NCBI GenBank assembly: GCA_031216915.1
Contig: JAUFNR010000012.1
Span: forward strand, 558,001-622,000
Reading direction: 5' to 3'
DNA length: 64,000 nt
Source of the DNA: Pictodentalium vernedei
Lineage: Eukaryota; Mollusca; Scaphopoda; Dentaliida; Dentaliidae
In this document: positions 42,990 to 54,051 of the stretch, piece by piece
Position numbering within the stretch: the first letter of the stretch is position 1
How the letters are laid out: each line of letters starts with the position of its first letter
Made by a program: the position numbers and the translations under genes
The notes under the pieces: model-generated
What the model was told of the DNA's origin: nothing
Databases searched by the model: none
Seen by the model: only the letters and a program-made list of their open reading frames with translations

Positions 42990-44215
42990 ATAACGTCCAG
43001 CAGTTGTCTGACTCAATAGTGAGAAGTCCAACAGAGGTAATCAGTCTCAGAATTGGGCTCATCAGGGAAAAGGTGTTCACCTCATATTGAGTTTGGTTTC
43101 TAGGTTACTTTTTGACAAATATGATGGTGCCAGCTGATTTTTATACCCCCCGCAAACAAAGTTTGGGGGGTATATAGGAATCACCCTGTCCGTCCATCTG
43201 TCTATCTTAGCGTCCATCCGTCCATCTGTCCATCCTTATAATCGCAACTCCTCCTAAACCGTTTGAAGAATTTTCATGAAACTTTACACAATGGAATAAC
43301 TCCATATGAAGATGTACATGAAGCAATATAATTCTGTTCTGACATTTCCAAGGGGAGATAATCTAACTTTTACATTTCAGGCTTGCAGGTATCACTTTGT
43401 GAGCTTGCTCACAGTACCTCTAGTTAAAGAATGGGACCCAAAGTGGGATTATAGGAGCCAGAAACCCATTGTTGGTCATTAAGACCCCTGTTAATCGCAA
43501 TTATCCATTGAATTTATGTATCACTTAAGTTATGATTATTTGCCCCATTTTGGTTACCATGGAAAGACAATTCAAATCAAGGACATACTAAAACCCCAAA
43601 ATAACCTTAGTCCCATAAATTATGTCTGACACACTTTCTGCATAATTTCCTCTTTCACCCTTCGTAATACAGATTCCAAAACAGTATGAGCTGTGAGGCT
43701 TGTATTGTGACAGGAGACATATTGGGAAGGGATAATGCTGTGGTGTGATTTGAAATTTACAAAGTTTTTTGTGGAAAAGTCAAATTATTTCCACCTTACT
43801 ATGCTACTTAATACAGCTGTTTAATGAATATTTATTTGTGGGTATGACAACAGGACCCATAAATTATTTGAACAAATTGTGTTTCCATGGTAAACAAAAT
43901 GGGGTAAATAATCATTAAAATTGAATACCTAAATTCAATGGATTATATATTATTGCTATGTGATTCTGGCCTCTAAAACTCCACTTTGGACCCCTTGTTA
44001 TTCAAAAATCGGCTGGCACTGTGAAACTCCTCATTAAAAAGTACCCCAGAAACCACTTGCAACATAAAGTGAACACCATTTCCCTAATAAGCCCAATTCT
44101 GAGATCGACTAATATAAGGGTGTTCGAGGATTGTAATAGAAAGTTGCATGCTGGAGTTAGGCCCAAAAGCTTGCTAGATAGATGCACCAGCTTTTGAAGA
44201 GTACCTAGATGGATC
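42990..44215. repeat. Large inverted repeat with inserted CCGTCC-type element
   Basis: The left arm (about 42990-43138 and 43432-43620) matches the reverse of 43840-44215: CTCAGAATTGGGCTCATCAGG on the left, CTCAGAATTGGGCTTATTAG on the reversed right, and GACCCAAAGTGGGATTATAGG against GTCCAAAGTGGAGTTTTAGAG (mismatches present). A different element (43141-43428: TATACCCCCCGCAAAC, CCTGTCCGTCCATCTGTC) interrupts the left arm. Confidence 0.7.
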
Positions 44216-44277
44216 ATTGGGGAAAGGAGGAGGGGAGGTCATTGTTGTTCAAAGTGAGATCCAAGTCCATGGAGGTA

Positions 44278-44397
44278 AGAGGAACATCGAGAAAGACCAG
44301 GAAAAAGGACACCAAATGTGCAGCTTTGGAGTAACAGAGACCCTGGAACATTTCCTTATAGAATGCCTCAAATATTTGCCTATCAGAATGACTCCTT
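44278..44397 (+). pseudogene. LINE C-terminal fragment
   Basis: Frame words CSFGVTETLEHFLIECLKY match the cysteine/histidine-rich tail (C..C....ET..HFL..C) common after LINE reverse transcriptases. It is too short to place in a clade. Confidence 0.5.
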
Positions 44398-44684
44398 GAG
44401 AAACTAATGGAAGAATTGGATATAAATATGAGAGATAAGTGAAAGAGAGAGGGCATGACAGTGAATGTGATTATTAGGCCTAAAACCAGTGGCATCTTGA
44501 AGATGACCGATGGAGGTTGGAGTGATATAAACTTGATCCGTTCTGACTGTGAAAGTTCAAGTCCAGGCTGATAAAATAATCCAACTACATTATCAAGACA
44601 TGCCTTCATAGTTGGAATATTACCCTGTAAGAATTATAGTTCATAGTCGACATTGCTTGGAAACTTTAAATTTTCATTTAGGCC

Positions 44685-45085
44685 TAAAAAAAATGAAAAA
44701 TCTGTTTCTCAGTCCATCCCGCATGGTTCTTTTGGCTGCCGCATGCTCTCTTTTTATAACCAATCCAAGCTTTAAAAAGTCAAAATCAAATGGTTTATGT
44801 CTGATATTTTTCCCAAGTTAATAAAATTGTCCCTTGAGTGAAACAAGGCTTTGCGATGCTTTAGCATTGCAAAGCCTTCTTGCACTCAAGGGATGTAATA
44901 CACCACCACCCATGCTATTCTGTAGATTATGAGGCCTAAAACATAAAACAAACCAAGAACTTGAACTTTTCAATGGCAAAGAAATAATTACAAAAATAAA
45001 AAATAAAATAAAAAACTGCCCACCTGCATGCAATTTACAAAAAATGGCCTGAGAAACAGAAGATCTGCTTTGTGGGGCATTATTA
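44685..45085 (+). mobile_element. GGCTTTGCAATGC fold-back MITE (copy 2)
   Basis: AAATCTGTTTCTCAG near the left end is the inverted partner of CTGAGAAACAGAAGATCT near the right. CGCATGCTCTCTTTTTATAA and the palindrome at about 44829-44895 lie between them. Confidence 0.82.
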
Positions 45086-45130
45086 TTAATTTATAGTTGG
45101 GGAGATCAACAAAGTGCCAAATGGGAATAT

Positions 45131-45515
45131 TAGGCCTAAAAAAATAAAAAAATCTGTTTCTCAGGCCCTCCTTTTGGCTGCCGCATGCTCTCTTTTTATA
45201 ACCAATTTAAACTTAAAAAAAAATAAAATTAAATGGTTTATGTCTGATATTTTACCCAATTTGTCCCTTGAGTGCGAGAAGGCTTTGCAATGCTTTAGCA
45301 CTGCAAAGCCTTCTTGCACTCAATGGATGAATACATCACCACCCATGCTATTCTGTAGATTATGAGGTCTAAAACTTGAACCAAGAACATGAACTTTTGA
45401 TGGCAAAGAAGTAATTACTGAAATAAAAAATAAAATAAAAAAACGCTCGCCCGCATGTAATTTTACAAATAATGGCCTGAGAAACAGAAGGTCTGCTTTG
45501 TGTGGCCTTATAAAA
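45131..45515 (+). mobile_element. GGCTTTGCAATGC fold-back MITE (copy 3)
   Basis: Same layout as copy 2. The palindrome AAGGCTTTGCAATGCTTTAG/CACTGCAAAGCCTTC is at 45279-45314. Ends AATCTGTTTCTCAGGCC and GGCCTGAGAAACAGAAGG. Confidence 0.85.
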
Positions 45516-45748
45516 CAGTTTGTGTTTGAATGCTGGCAGATTAGGAAAGAGAGAGTGTGGAAAGAACTGCCCATTGGGGTTGATGAACACCTCCCCATTA
45601 GAGGAATGTTGGCAAATCAGCTGATGGCCAAAAAAGTAAAACTTTTTTCAAAAGGTTAATAATTGTGTTTGTTCAGTAGTTTTCTGTTTTGTTTCAAGTG
45701 AATTATTTATATTTTTATTTACGTATGTTACTTTATATTATTTCCTAG

Positions 45749-45804
45749 GCAACATACAAAAGTTTCATAGATTTACAAGATAAACTTCACCAGAACCTCT
45801 GCAG
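45749..45804 (+). CDS. FARSB: FARSB exon (FIDLQDKLHQNLC segment)
   Basis: Acceptor TTTCCTAG, donor GTAAATATT. Eighteen codons, ATYKSFIDLQDKLHQNLC, plus AG of a split Arg. This matches the family's SFIELQEKLHQNIC. It sits between a fold-back MITE and a LINE, in introns of 17.8 and 11.6 kb. Confidence 0.93.
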
Positions 45805-45857
45805 GTAAATATTAAAAAATGACAAAATTGAAAAATTACTGATTAAATTTCTCTGTA

Positions 45858-47119
45858 TCTGTATCTGTATAATAGTCGCAGTAACCAGGAATGAGTGACG
45901 GAGAGCTGCTGTTGTTATTGAAGTTGTTTGTTGAGTGATGATTTGAAGGTCTCAAGTGAGTGCGCGTTCACTGTGCCTTCCTCTAGCTGGTTCCAGTCTA
46001 TGACTGTTCTGACGAAGTAAGAATTTCTGAATTGTTCAGTTTTACTCGGAGGTACATTAAAGCACTTGGAGTTGTTTCTTGCACTTTTTTCGATTATGTT
46101 CTTGGTTTCGAAGCCTGTATAGTTTTTGGCTGTGATTTTCCTCCTAGGCTTGCTTTCTGTTAGGAATTCGGCTCGAGGTATAGCGGGTACTAACTCCTCA
46201 ACCACCTTGTACATATAAGTTAGCCTGTTCTTTCTCCTTCTTTCTTGGAGTGATGGAATCTCAAGTTGATTCAGCATCTTGGTAACGCTACCTTCTTCTC
46301 TGCTCTTGTAGTCGTTTGTGATGAATCATGCTGCTTTTCTTTGCACTTTTTCTAGTTTGTTTATATCTGTTGGTCTGTATGGGTCCCAGATGATTGAACC
46401 GTACTCTAAGGTTGATCGTACCAGTGCCATGTACGCTGTTTTCTTGCACTCCTTAGGACAGTGTCGAAGATTAGTCTAAGGAAGCCTAGCGTGGAATTTG
46501 CTTTCCTTGTGATGTTGGATATATGCTGTTCCCATTTTAGATCTTCTGCGAATTGTACGCCTAGGTATGGGTTGCTTTGGACTTGTTCTAGTATGTGATT
46601 ATCCAATGTGTAGAATTTGTTTGTTTTCGGTTGGATGCTCATGATGTAACATTTTTTTGCGTTAAAACGCATTCCCCAAGTTTGTGCCCATTCTTCCAGC
46701 TTTTTTAGGTCTTTTTGTAAGATGTCATGGTCTTTGTAAGATCTTATTGATCGATAGAGAAGGCAGTCGTCGGCGAAGAGGCGGACTGCTGATTTAACTG
46801 AATCTGGCAGGTCATTTATATGGCAGAGGAAGAGTAGTGGTCCAAGTACAGTTCCTTGTGGTACGCCAGAATCGACATGAACTTCTTTGGATGATGATCC
46901 TTCTACAACTACTCTCATTGTTCTGTTGGTGAGGAACGATGATAGCCATTGGTGTATTGGCCCTTCAATGCCATATTGCTGTAGCTTGTGTAGGAGGCGT
47001 TGGTGTGGGACGGTATCGAAGGCCTTGGAGAAATCCAGTATGGCAACATCCACTTGTAGGCCTGCATCGTAGTGCTTAAGTAAATCATGTAGGCCTGCAT
47101 GTAAATAATTCTTTATCAA
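45858..47119 (-). pseudogene. 5'-truncated LINE reverse transcriptase (jockey/CR1-like)
   Basis: On the minus strand, 47119-46406 encodes VAILDFSKAFDTVPHQRLL, DSGVPQGTVLGPLLFL and VRLFADDCLLYRSI, the classic RT blocks with FADD active site. A frame change at about 46455 is followed by a second frame with a TGA near 46336, then 46277-45915 open with RRRKNRLTYMYKVV and WNQLEEGTVNAHSLETFK. The 3' end carries (TACAGA)n (about 45858-45882), a tail type seen in several LINE clades. No endonuclease is present. Clade assignment is tentative. Confidence 0.85.
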
Positions 47120-47213
47120 CTATCATTAACTCCTTGCATGCTGCTGGCAGATATTGCTGCCCAGGGCAGGTTTTCACCTGCCCCTGAAATAAGTGGAATT
47201 TGGGCACATTTAA

Positions 47214-47417
47214 CCCTTTACTCAGTGAATAAATTTATTATTTTAATTGTTTTTCAAATATTTTCCAAAAATTTCAATAAAACCATATCATGTGACCCTC
47301 TCATTGGAACGAGGTCACATGATATGGTTTTGTTGAAACTTGTTGAAAAATATATTTTTTTCAACTGCTGAATTTAGAAATTATGCTGGTGGATGCAGCT
47401 GTTTCGTTAGTAAAGGG
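47214..47417. mobile_element. Fold-back TTAA-type MITE (copy H)
   Basis: Left TTAA 47210-47213, then CCCTTTACTCAGTG. Right GTAAAGGG before TCAA (a mutated TTAA). The central palindrome has a shortened centre: CTCTCATTGGAACGAGGTCA. Confidence 0.78.
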
Positions 47418-47773
47418 TCAATTGAATTTAATGTTAAAATGAGGTTTAAATATTTAGGCCAGTTTTCAATAAATCCCACCCCCCCCACACCCCGCACATA
47501 CACACACACACTTTTGCTTAGAGACTCTCAAACTCAGTGTAAAATTTAGGGCTGTCACGACGATCAGTTTTCAAAGTCGACTAATCGCCAGCATTAGTCG
47601 ATTAACCCCCTGCAGTCTGATGTCAAAAAAAAAATACCAACACTTTAAGTAGCCATTTTTCCCGTAATGCAACTAGGAATTTAACTAATTCAACCTTGTT
47701 TGACAGAGCTCATTATGGGAAATATTGGAAACTGGAAATATAGATACTTCGACATCATTGTGCAGGGGGTTAA

Positions 47774-48387
47774 AGCGGCCCATACACTATCAATATTATT
47801 GACAATAATATTGAGTAAATAATATTGACAATATATTTTTTGCCACAAACTACTCAATAGTTTCTTCAATATTTTCGGTCATTTCTTCGTCTGCCACCGT
47901 GCTGTAAACATGGATCCAGTTGTGGGTTTAGGCGTGGTACTGGCCCCGAGTAACGAAAAACAAAATAAAAAGAAATGGTGGACTAAACGATGGTTTTTAG
48001 AAAGACACACATTTGGTCATGGTGTCCTTATGGAGGAACTCCGGATTAATCAACCTGATGATTTCAGAAACTTTCTTCGAATGGATGAAGATTCATTTAA
48101 AGGGCTGCTACGGTTGGTTACACCTTTAATAGAGAAAAAAGATACAAAGATGCGCAATGCAATACCACCGATGGAACGATTATCAGCCACAGTGACTTCA
48201 GATTTAATGAAATATTGCGTAATATTATTGACGGACGTAAAATATTGAAGAAAATATTTCAGAGATCTCAGATATTCGTCAATAATATTGATCAATCTTC
48301 AATATCTCCCACACACTGGCAATAATATTGTCAATACCGTTTATTGACAATATTATTGTCAATAATATTGATAGTGTATGGGCCGCT
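47774..48387 (+). mobile_element. PIF/Harbinger element, internally deleted
   Basis: Ends AGCGGCCCATACACTATCAA and its complement TTGATAGTGTATGGGCCGCT, with (ATATTATTGACA)-rich subterminal repeats. A 3-bp target duplication TAA lies at 47771-47773 and 48388-48390. Both are PIF/Harbinger hallmarks. It sits inside the hAT-like element, so it arrived later. Confidence 0.92.
47910..48248 (+). pseudogene. Harbinger transposase N-terminal fragment
   Basis: An ORF of 112 codons. KKWWTKRWFLERHTFGH, QPDDFRNFLRMD and KKDTKMRNAIPPMERLSAT match the start of HARBI1-like DDE transposases. The frame is lost after ERLSAT, so the DDE core and the partner Myb-like gene are absent. The fragment ends close to the right terminal repeat, which marks an internal deletion. 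Confidence 0.88.
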
Positions 48388-49635
48388 TAATAGTCGTTTT
48401 CCATGAATTCAACAATCTCTAATATACTTACAAAATAAATTTAAAACTGACGATGTTTGAATGTGTACACTTCTGCATTGAGATAAAATGGAAACTAGTA
48501 CTGAAATGGTTAACCGGATAAGAGGTTTGAAACCAGTTACCTGCCTAACCGATTAGAAAAACCATTAACCAGTTATCTGAAATATCGATAGTGATCAGCA
48601 TTTCAGAGTTAAAATGTAGTAAATCTGCTGCTTCTCATTTGTGATAGATTACACCTCGAAGCCGTGTTGTATATATTGAGAAATAATCGACTTTGGTGTT
48701 CAAGACTTTGTTAATGATCAGCAATTACTGTGAGTACTGAGTAATCGCTGAAACTATTCCATAGTATGTATATAAACGAACGATGTCGAGTACTCAACAA
48801 TGTTCGATTGTATACACACTACGGAATAGTTTCTCAGAATACTGCATTCCAATTCCTATAGTTTTGATCCCATATTTGGCGAAATAATGGCCACGGATAA
48901 CTGGATATTATCTGGTTATAGCTCTCGATTATTCTGTTGTGAAAATGACAATTGATTTGAAGAATTTAAACAGAAGATCATTTGTGCAAATGTTTCTTTT
49001 TTGTAACTAATTTTCAGAAATTTTGAACATGAAACTCCCTCCACTCCAACAGAAGTTACAAGTTAGTTCTGCAAGTGAAGTTACCATCGTGGGTCTTGTG
49101 ACAATTTTCTCACATTCGCAGTTCCAATTATTCCAAAGTGAGGGGGTTGTTCGAGTGTCCAAAACCGAAGATTCTATTTACTCTGCAGTCTGCAGTGACT
49201 TCCCAAACTGCAATTATTAAAAGACACACTGTTTCAACGATACTCTTTAGTACTGATTAATGAGTGCTGGTTAATACTACAGAGAACAGGGATTGATGGC
49301 AAGGTTCATTGTTTTTAAAATTACGTTGCACAATCATGTGGAAAACATGGCCTTGGGATAACTATAGAGTGACATTTCAAAGGTTAATAATATGTTAATT
49401 CACCTCATTACACAGTGTACAATTTTAACCTGACTTGTACTACTTTAAAAATGAACAACAATCGACTAAATATAAAAACCGTTGACTACTGCAACAGTCA
49501 ACAGTTAGTCGATTAATCGAATAATCACTACAGCCCTAATAAAATTTGCTTTCCTAAAGTTCTTTCATTAAGAAAGGAAACAAGAGTGTATACTTTTTTC
49601 TCTAACTTTTAAAGGTCCAATTAGGGATGTTTTTG

Positions 49636-50016
49636 TGACGTTGCGGTAACTGGTTCTCGTCAGATCACCAAAGTTAAGCAACGTCGAGCCAGGTTAGTCC
49701 TTGGATGGGTGAATGTCTGAGCGATCGATTTGGACTCCCACATTGTGTCCTTGGGAAAGACCCTTAACTCTGATTGTCCACATCGGGGCACGATGACGCC
49801 ATGAACTAAGGCATACTGCATGTCAAAGGTGCGCATGTCTTCAACCAATCTAACCCTGCCTGCACTGCAGTGACGAGTTACGATGTTGGGGAGCTGGCAG
49901 CTGCTCGTCATTGCATTGTGGTTCTCTCCGGGTACTCCGGCTTCCTCCACCCGTGAAACTGTCACCGATATGATGTGACCTTGGTTGTTAAAGTGTCGTT
50001 AAACCATAATAAATAA
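49636..50016 (+). mobile_element. 5S-rRNA-headed SINE
   Basis: The head GGTTCTCGTCAGATCACC, AGTTAAGCAACGTCGAGCC and CCTTGGATGGGTGAATGTC follows 5S rRNA through its A, intermediate and C boxes. From GTGTCCTTGGGAAAGACCC onward the body and (AATA)n tail are those of the tRNA-headed copies. The target duplication is unclear. This is not a functional 5S gene. Confidence 0.88.
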
Positions 50017-50019
50017 ATA

Positions 50020-50271
50020 ATAAATGTCCAGTTCCCACTTTGATCACTATTTACTGCATCATAACAGGTGCTTCAGCATCCAGTCCCAGGATAAACATTC
50101 CTATTATTTTGTCAGTAGGTTTTGGGAAGATTTTGGCTACCTATATTGGCAGCCAAGACCAGCTGAGAAACACTGTAAAGCCACAGTTTGTACACTGTCA
50201 TCGTGCAGCAAAAATGTATAGACGTTTCCTTTCCTTCAAGGGTGAATTATTGCAATATTGGAATAAAAGAG
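50020..50271 (+). other. Short unassigned segment with open frame
   Basis: A frame of about 78 codons (50040-50276) ends QFVHCHRAAKMYRRFLSFKG. I recognise no family. It could be a small piece of an element. Confidence 0.25.
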
Positions 50272-50727
50272 TATAGACTTGATCAGCATCTCCCATCTTA
50301 ATGACGTATGCCCTCCCACCCACGTGACATTTGTGTACAAAACAATACACACATGCGAGAAGATTTGAACGACAGCGATGAACGTTACTTCATATTTCAC
50401 TCACTTGAAATCATTTCTGAACATTTTTCTGAACTTTGCAAACTCCTAAATGACTACTATTGGTAATACGTTATTTTGAGATCAAAATTTTACAATATTC
50501 ATTGCATTTATTAACTACGAAATACAATTTTAATCAATGCTGGCCAGCCTTCCACAAAATTTCAGTGTTCCTTCGAAGTTCCGAAATGGCCTCTGCGAAT
50601 GCGACGGTGTCAATACACCTTTCGTTCACAAGACTGCCAAGAGAATGGTCTCATGTATGTAACATATCACGCTTTAAAAAATTACGTTTGAGGGCGTCGT
50701 TAATTAATTATTAATTGTATAGAAAGT

Positions 50728-50934
50728 ATGGAGAGTTCAAGCATTTTTTCAAGCTGGACAGTGCAGCAAATGAAGGATTTTTTAAAACTTCGGTGCTTAC
50801 ATATGACGGGTTCACGGCAAGAACTGTTAAAGAGGTGTTTTTGGGTGGACAAACTAAATTTGCCAACATTCCCAACCCCCGAACAACAACTACTTCAAAA
50901 AAACAGACAGGCTAAAAGAGAAACTAACTCTTGA
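50728..50934 (+). pseudogene. SAP-like domain ORF, copy 1
   Basis: Sixty-eight codons. WTVQQMKDFLKLRCL and TGSRQELLKRC have the helix-turn-helix pattern of SAP DNA-binding motifs (LK..L....G.R.ELL.R). The frame ends just after an A7 run (50896-50904). Moving one base forward there would join it to the SWIM-like frame without other stops in copy 2. Upstream, an ATG at 50586 opens a different short frame. Confidence 0.6.
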
Positions 50935-50992
50935 GAATGGAACAGTTCTGCCAGACCCCGCCACAATAAATGTTGGTAAATGATCGGACGAC

Positions 50993-51298
50993 ATGAGAAA
51001 AATGCCCGAGATTGATTTCTCTGACATTTACATTTACCTAATAAATACACCAGGGGACTTTGACAATGAAAAGCTCAAAGCAAGAAAATCGTTGAAAGCC
51101 ATCCAGTATTTTAAAGACGGCTGGGTACAAACATTATTTGTGACAGTAGCAGATAAAAATTTTGCTTTTGTTAAAGCTAAAGTCAGACCATCACAGAAAT
51201 CTCCTGAGATGCCCCATGATGCATGGATTTTGATTCACAAGGATACGTGGATTAAATCAGCACATTGTTCATGCACTACAGGGTATATGCATAACTAA
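50993..51298 (+). pseudogene. SWIM-zinc-finger-like ORF, truncated, copy 1
   Basis: One hundred and one codons: EIDFSDIYIYLINTPGDF, KARKSLKAIQYFKDGWVQTL and WIKSAHCSCTTGYMHN, then stop. The last block is the first half (CxC) of a SWIM zinc finger; the expected C-x-H half is missing. In my recollection SAP-SWIM proteins of this kind in invertebrates often continue into a YqaJ-type nuclease, absent here. A TGA at 50983 cuts the frame just upstream in this copy; copy 2 has TGG. Confidence 0.65.
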
Positions 51299-53480
51299 AC
51301 TTTAAGGAGTTATACCACTCCCCAAACAATTACTTGGTGGGGTTTAATTACCCTGTGGGGTTGGGATGGGATGAAAGTAGGCTCTCCACACCCCAATATA
51401 TTGTTTGGCGTTTTTTAGGGGGGGGGGGGGGCAGTTAAACACTCCCCCCTCACCTCAGCTAACTTCTTGATCAAGTTTATGTATTATGTTATCACTCCAT
51501 ATTAATCATTCCGTTTGGGTTTCATAAACAGTATTTACCTGTGAAAATTTGCTTGGGCACTTGCAGGGATTTATCGAGGTGGATAGCCCCATTTCCAATC
51601 ATTACTTACAGTAGTGGAGTGCCAATTCCTGACCCCAAAAATAGGTACAAGCCCACGGGTAAGAAGTTCATCTTCCCCCACTGAGGGAGGGGGGGGGGGG
51701 GGGGGTGTTAAGTTAGTTTATGCCCCTCCCCCTGCATATCTCCTCCCCCACCTGATGTCTGTGTCTTTTTCAGATGATGATTATTTTCTTTTCAAAACTT
51801 GATACAAAAGGCTTTTTTTATATATCAGGAGTCTACAAGTGCATAATTCAGAAATCAACAAGTGCATAATGAGAAATTTGTTAGTCAAGGATAAGGATGG
51901 GTGCATAATGGGGACAATTTTTTATCTCTGTGTGCTTCAATCATTGTTTTGGGAGTACTTACTTATTGGTGTTTAAGGTCACATATTTATATACAATGGC
52001 TAAGCATGACCACAACATGGAGATAAAGTCAAGTTTAGTCAATCGTTTATACCCATGTTGTCCCTTTTAGAGGGCTTCCACCCCAAGCAACAATGACGGT
52101 GTACTATTTTTACAATGTGCTGAAGTGATGAAAGTTCAGTTCTACCTGAAGCAAAAATAGAACAAAATGTTATTCTTTGTGTGTTTTGATATTCTCTCTC
52201 ACTCTCTCTCACAGACAAGAAGTCTTGCCTTATTATCCCTTTATTTTATCAAACACCCAGAAGTGCCCACTACCCCCATGTGTGGTCAAGGGATCCATCT
52301 CAGGAAACATTTGAAAAATCAGTGTTTTGAAAGTGAATCAGAGAGGGTGTTTTTTTTTAGTCCAGGGACCCTCTGCAATTATTTGACGACTTTTTGGAGA
52401 ATCCCAGCCCCACCCCAACCACCGGCTACGTCATTGAAAATAATAATTGGGAATTGCACGGTCGTCGTGTCTGTAACTTATAAGGTCCATATGCCATGTT
52501 TGTGGTACCCTGGGCCTGGGCAAGTAGGAAAGAGGTCTCATATTAAAGCGAGGTTTTATAGCAGATGCAGCCATGCTTACGTTTCTGTAAGAATCATTCC
52601 ATAATGGATGTACTACGTATTCCACAATCCGACTCTAATTTGTGTGAACAGAAAAAATAAATAAAAGCTCATTAAAAATAATTTGCTATATCGGTATTTC
52701 GTATTGTTTTTAACTTTTGCGAAGCAGCGAAAATACACAACACCACGGTGATTCAGACTGTAGGTCTGCACACCTACAGTTTAATTTTCACCTCAGATTT
52801 ACCTTGTTATTTGTATTAAAACTGACCATTACTATAAGTTGTTTCAATATTTATGTCCGTTTTTTATCGGATTACCGATTCAGTTTATGTCTTATCGCGC
52901 AAACGTCGACCATTTCTTTTGAGGCTTGTGCACTGCGAATATTCCACGTGCGATTTGTTTTGTACATAAAAGTCACGTGCGTGGGAGGGCAAACGTCATT
53001 AAGATGGGAAATGCTGATCTCCTCTATAGACTTGATCAGCATCTCCCATCTTAATGACGTATGCCCTCCCACCCACGTGACATTTGTGTACAAAACAATA
53101 CACACGTGCGAGAAGATTTGAACAACAGCGATGAACGTTACTTCATATTTCACTCACTTGAAATCATTTCTGAACGTTTTTCTGAACTTTGCAAACTCCT
53201 AAATGACTACTATTGGTAATACGTTATTTTGAGATCAAAATTTTACAATATTCATTGCATTTATTAACTACGAAATACAATTTTAATCAATGCCGGCCAG
53301 CCTTCCACAAAATTTCAGTGTTCCTTCGAAGTTCCGAAATGGCCTCTGCGAATGCGACGGTGTCAATACACCTTTCGTTCACAAGACTGCCAAGAGAATG
53401 GTCGCATGTATGTAACATATCACGCTTTAAAAAATTACGTTTGAGGGCGTCGTTAATTAATTATTAATTGTATAGAAAGT

Positions 53481-53687
53481 ATGGAGAGTTCAAGCGTTTT
53501 TTCAAGCTGGACAGTGCAGCAAATGAAGGATTTTTTAAAACTTCGGTGCTTACATATGACGGGTTCACGGCAAGAACTGTTAAAGAGGTGTTTTTGGATG
53601 GACAAACTAAATTTGCCAACATTCCCAACCCCCGAACAACAACTACTTCAAAAAAACAGACAGGCTAAAAGAGAAACTAACTGTTGA
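53481..53687 (+). pseudogene. SAP-like domain ORF, copy 2
   Basis: Same as 50728-50934 with a few residue changes (Val for Ile in SSVFSSW, CFWMDKL for CFWVDKL). The A7 run and frame break are identical. Confidence 0.6.
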
Positions 53688-53745
53688 GAATGGAACAGTT
53701 CTGCCAGACCCCGCCACAATAAATGTTGGTAAATGGTCGGACGAC

Positions 53746-54051
53746 ATGAGAAAAATGCCCGAGATTGATTTCTCTGACATTTACATTTACCTAATAAATA
53801 CACCAGGGGACTTTGACAATGAAAAGCTCAAAGCAAGAAAATCATTGAAAGCCATCCAGTATTTTAAAGACGGCTGGGTACAAACATTATTTGTGACAGT
53901 AGCAGATAAAGATTTCGCTTTTGTTAAAGCTAAAGTCAGACTGTCACAGAAATCTCCTGAGATGCCCCATGATGCATGGATTTTGATTCACAAGGATACG
54001 TGGATTAAATCAGCACATTGTTCATGCACTACAGGGTATATGCATAACTAA
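53746..54051 (+). pseudogene. SWIM-zinc-finger-like ORF, truncated, copy 2
   Basis: Same as 50993-51298 with TVADKDFAF instead of TVADKNFAF. The frame extends upstream through GKWSDDMRKM because 53735-53738 is TGG here, so this copy is closer to the original. It still ends at MHN-stop. Confidence 0.65.

Larger units (their letters stand above)
47547..49538. mobile_element. hAT-like non-autonomous element (~2 kb) with nested Harbinger
   Basis: Ends TAGGGCTGTCACGACGAT and, reversed, TAGGGCTGTAGTGATTAT, followed inward by opposed TTAGTCGATTAA words. Flanks GTAAAATT (47539-47546) and ATAAAATT (49539-49546) are an 8-bp target duplication with one mismatch. Apart from the nested element no transposase is seen. 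An imperfect palindrome spans about 48722-48850. Confidence 0.83.
50275..53024 (+). mobile_element. TIR element encoding SAP- and SWIM-like fragments, copy 1
   Basis: The left end AGACTTGATCAGCATCTCCC and the reversed right end AGAGGAGATCAGCATTTCCC start inverted repeats of about 75-100 bp (shared CATCTTAATGACGTATGCCC, CACGTGAC). TAT borders it at 50272-50274 and 53025-53027. Interior: a SAP-like ORF, a SWIM-like ORF, poly(G) tracts (51418-51432, 51690-51706), a reversed SINE tail (51963-52018) and a non-coding right half. No transposase is visible. It looks like a deletion derivative of a larger element. Confidence 0.8.

Noticed and set aside
49640..49720. 5S rRNA gene candidate
   Set aside because: Only the internal part of 5S is matched, it is diverged, and it continues into the SINE body and (AATA)n tail. 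It is a SINE head.
50896..50910. Programmed -1 frameshift site (A AAA AAC)
   Set aside because: The heptamer is present, but a -1 shift meets a stop almost at once. The downstream frame needs a +1 shift, so an indel or intron is more likely.
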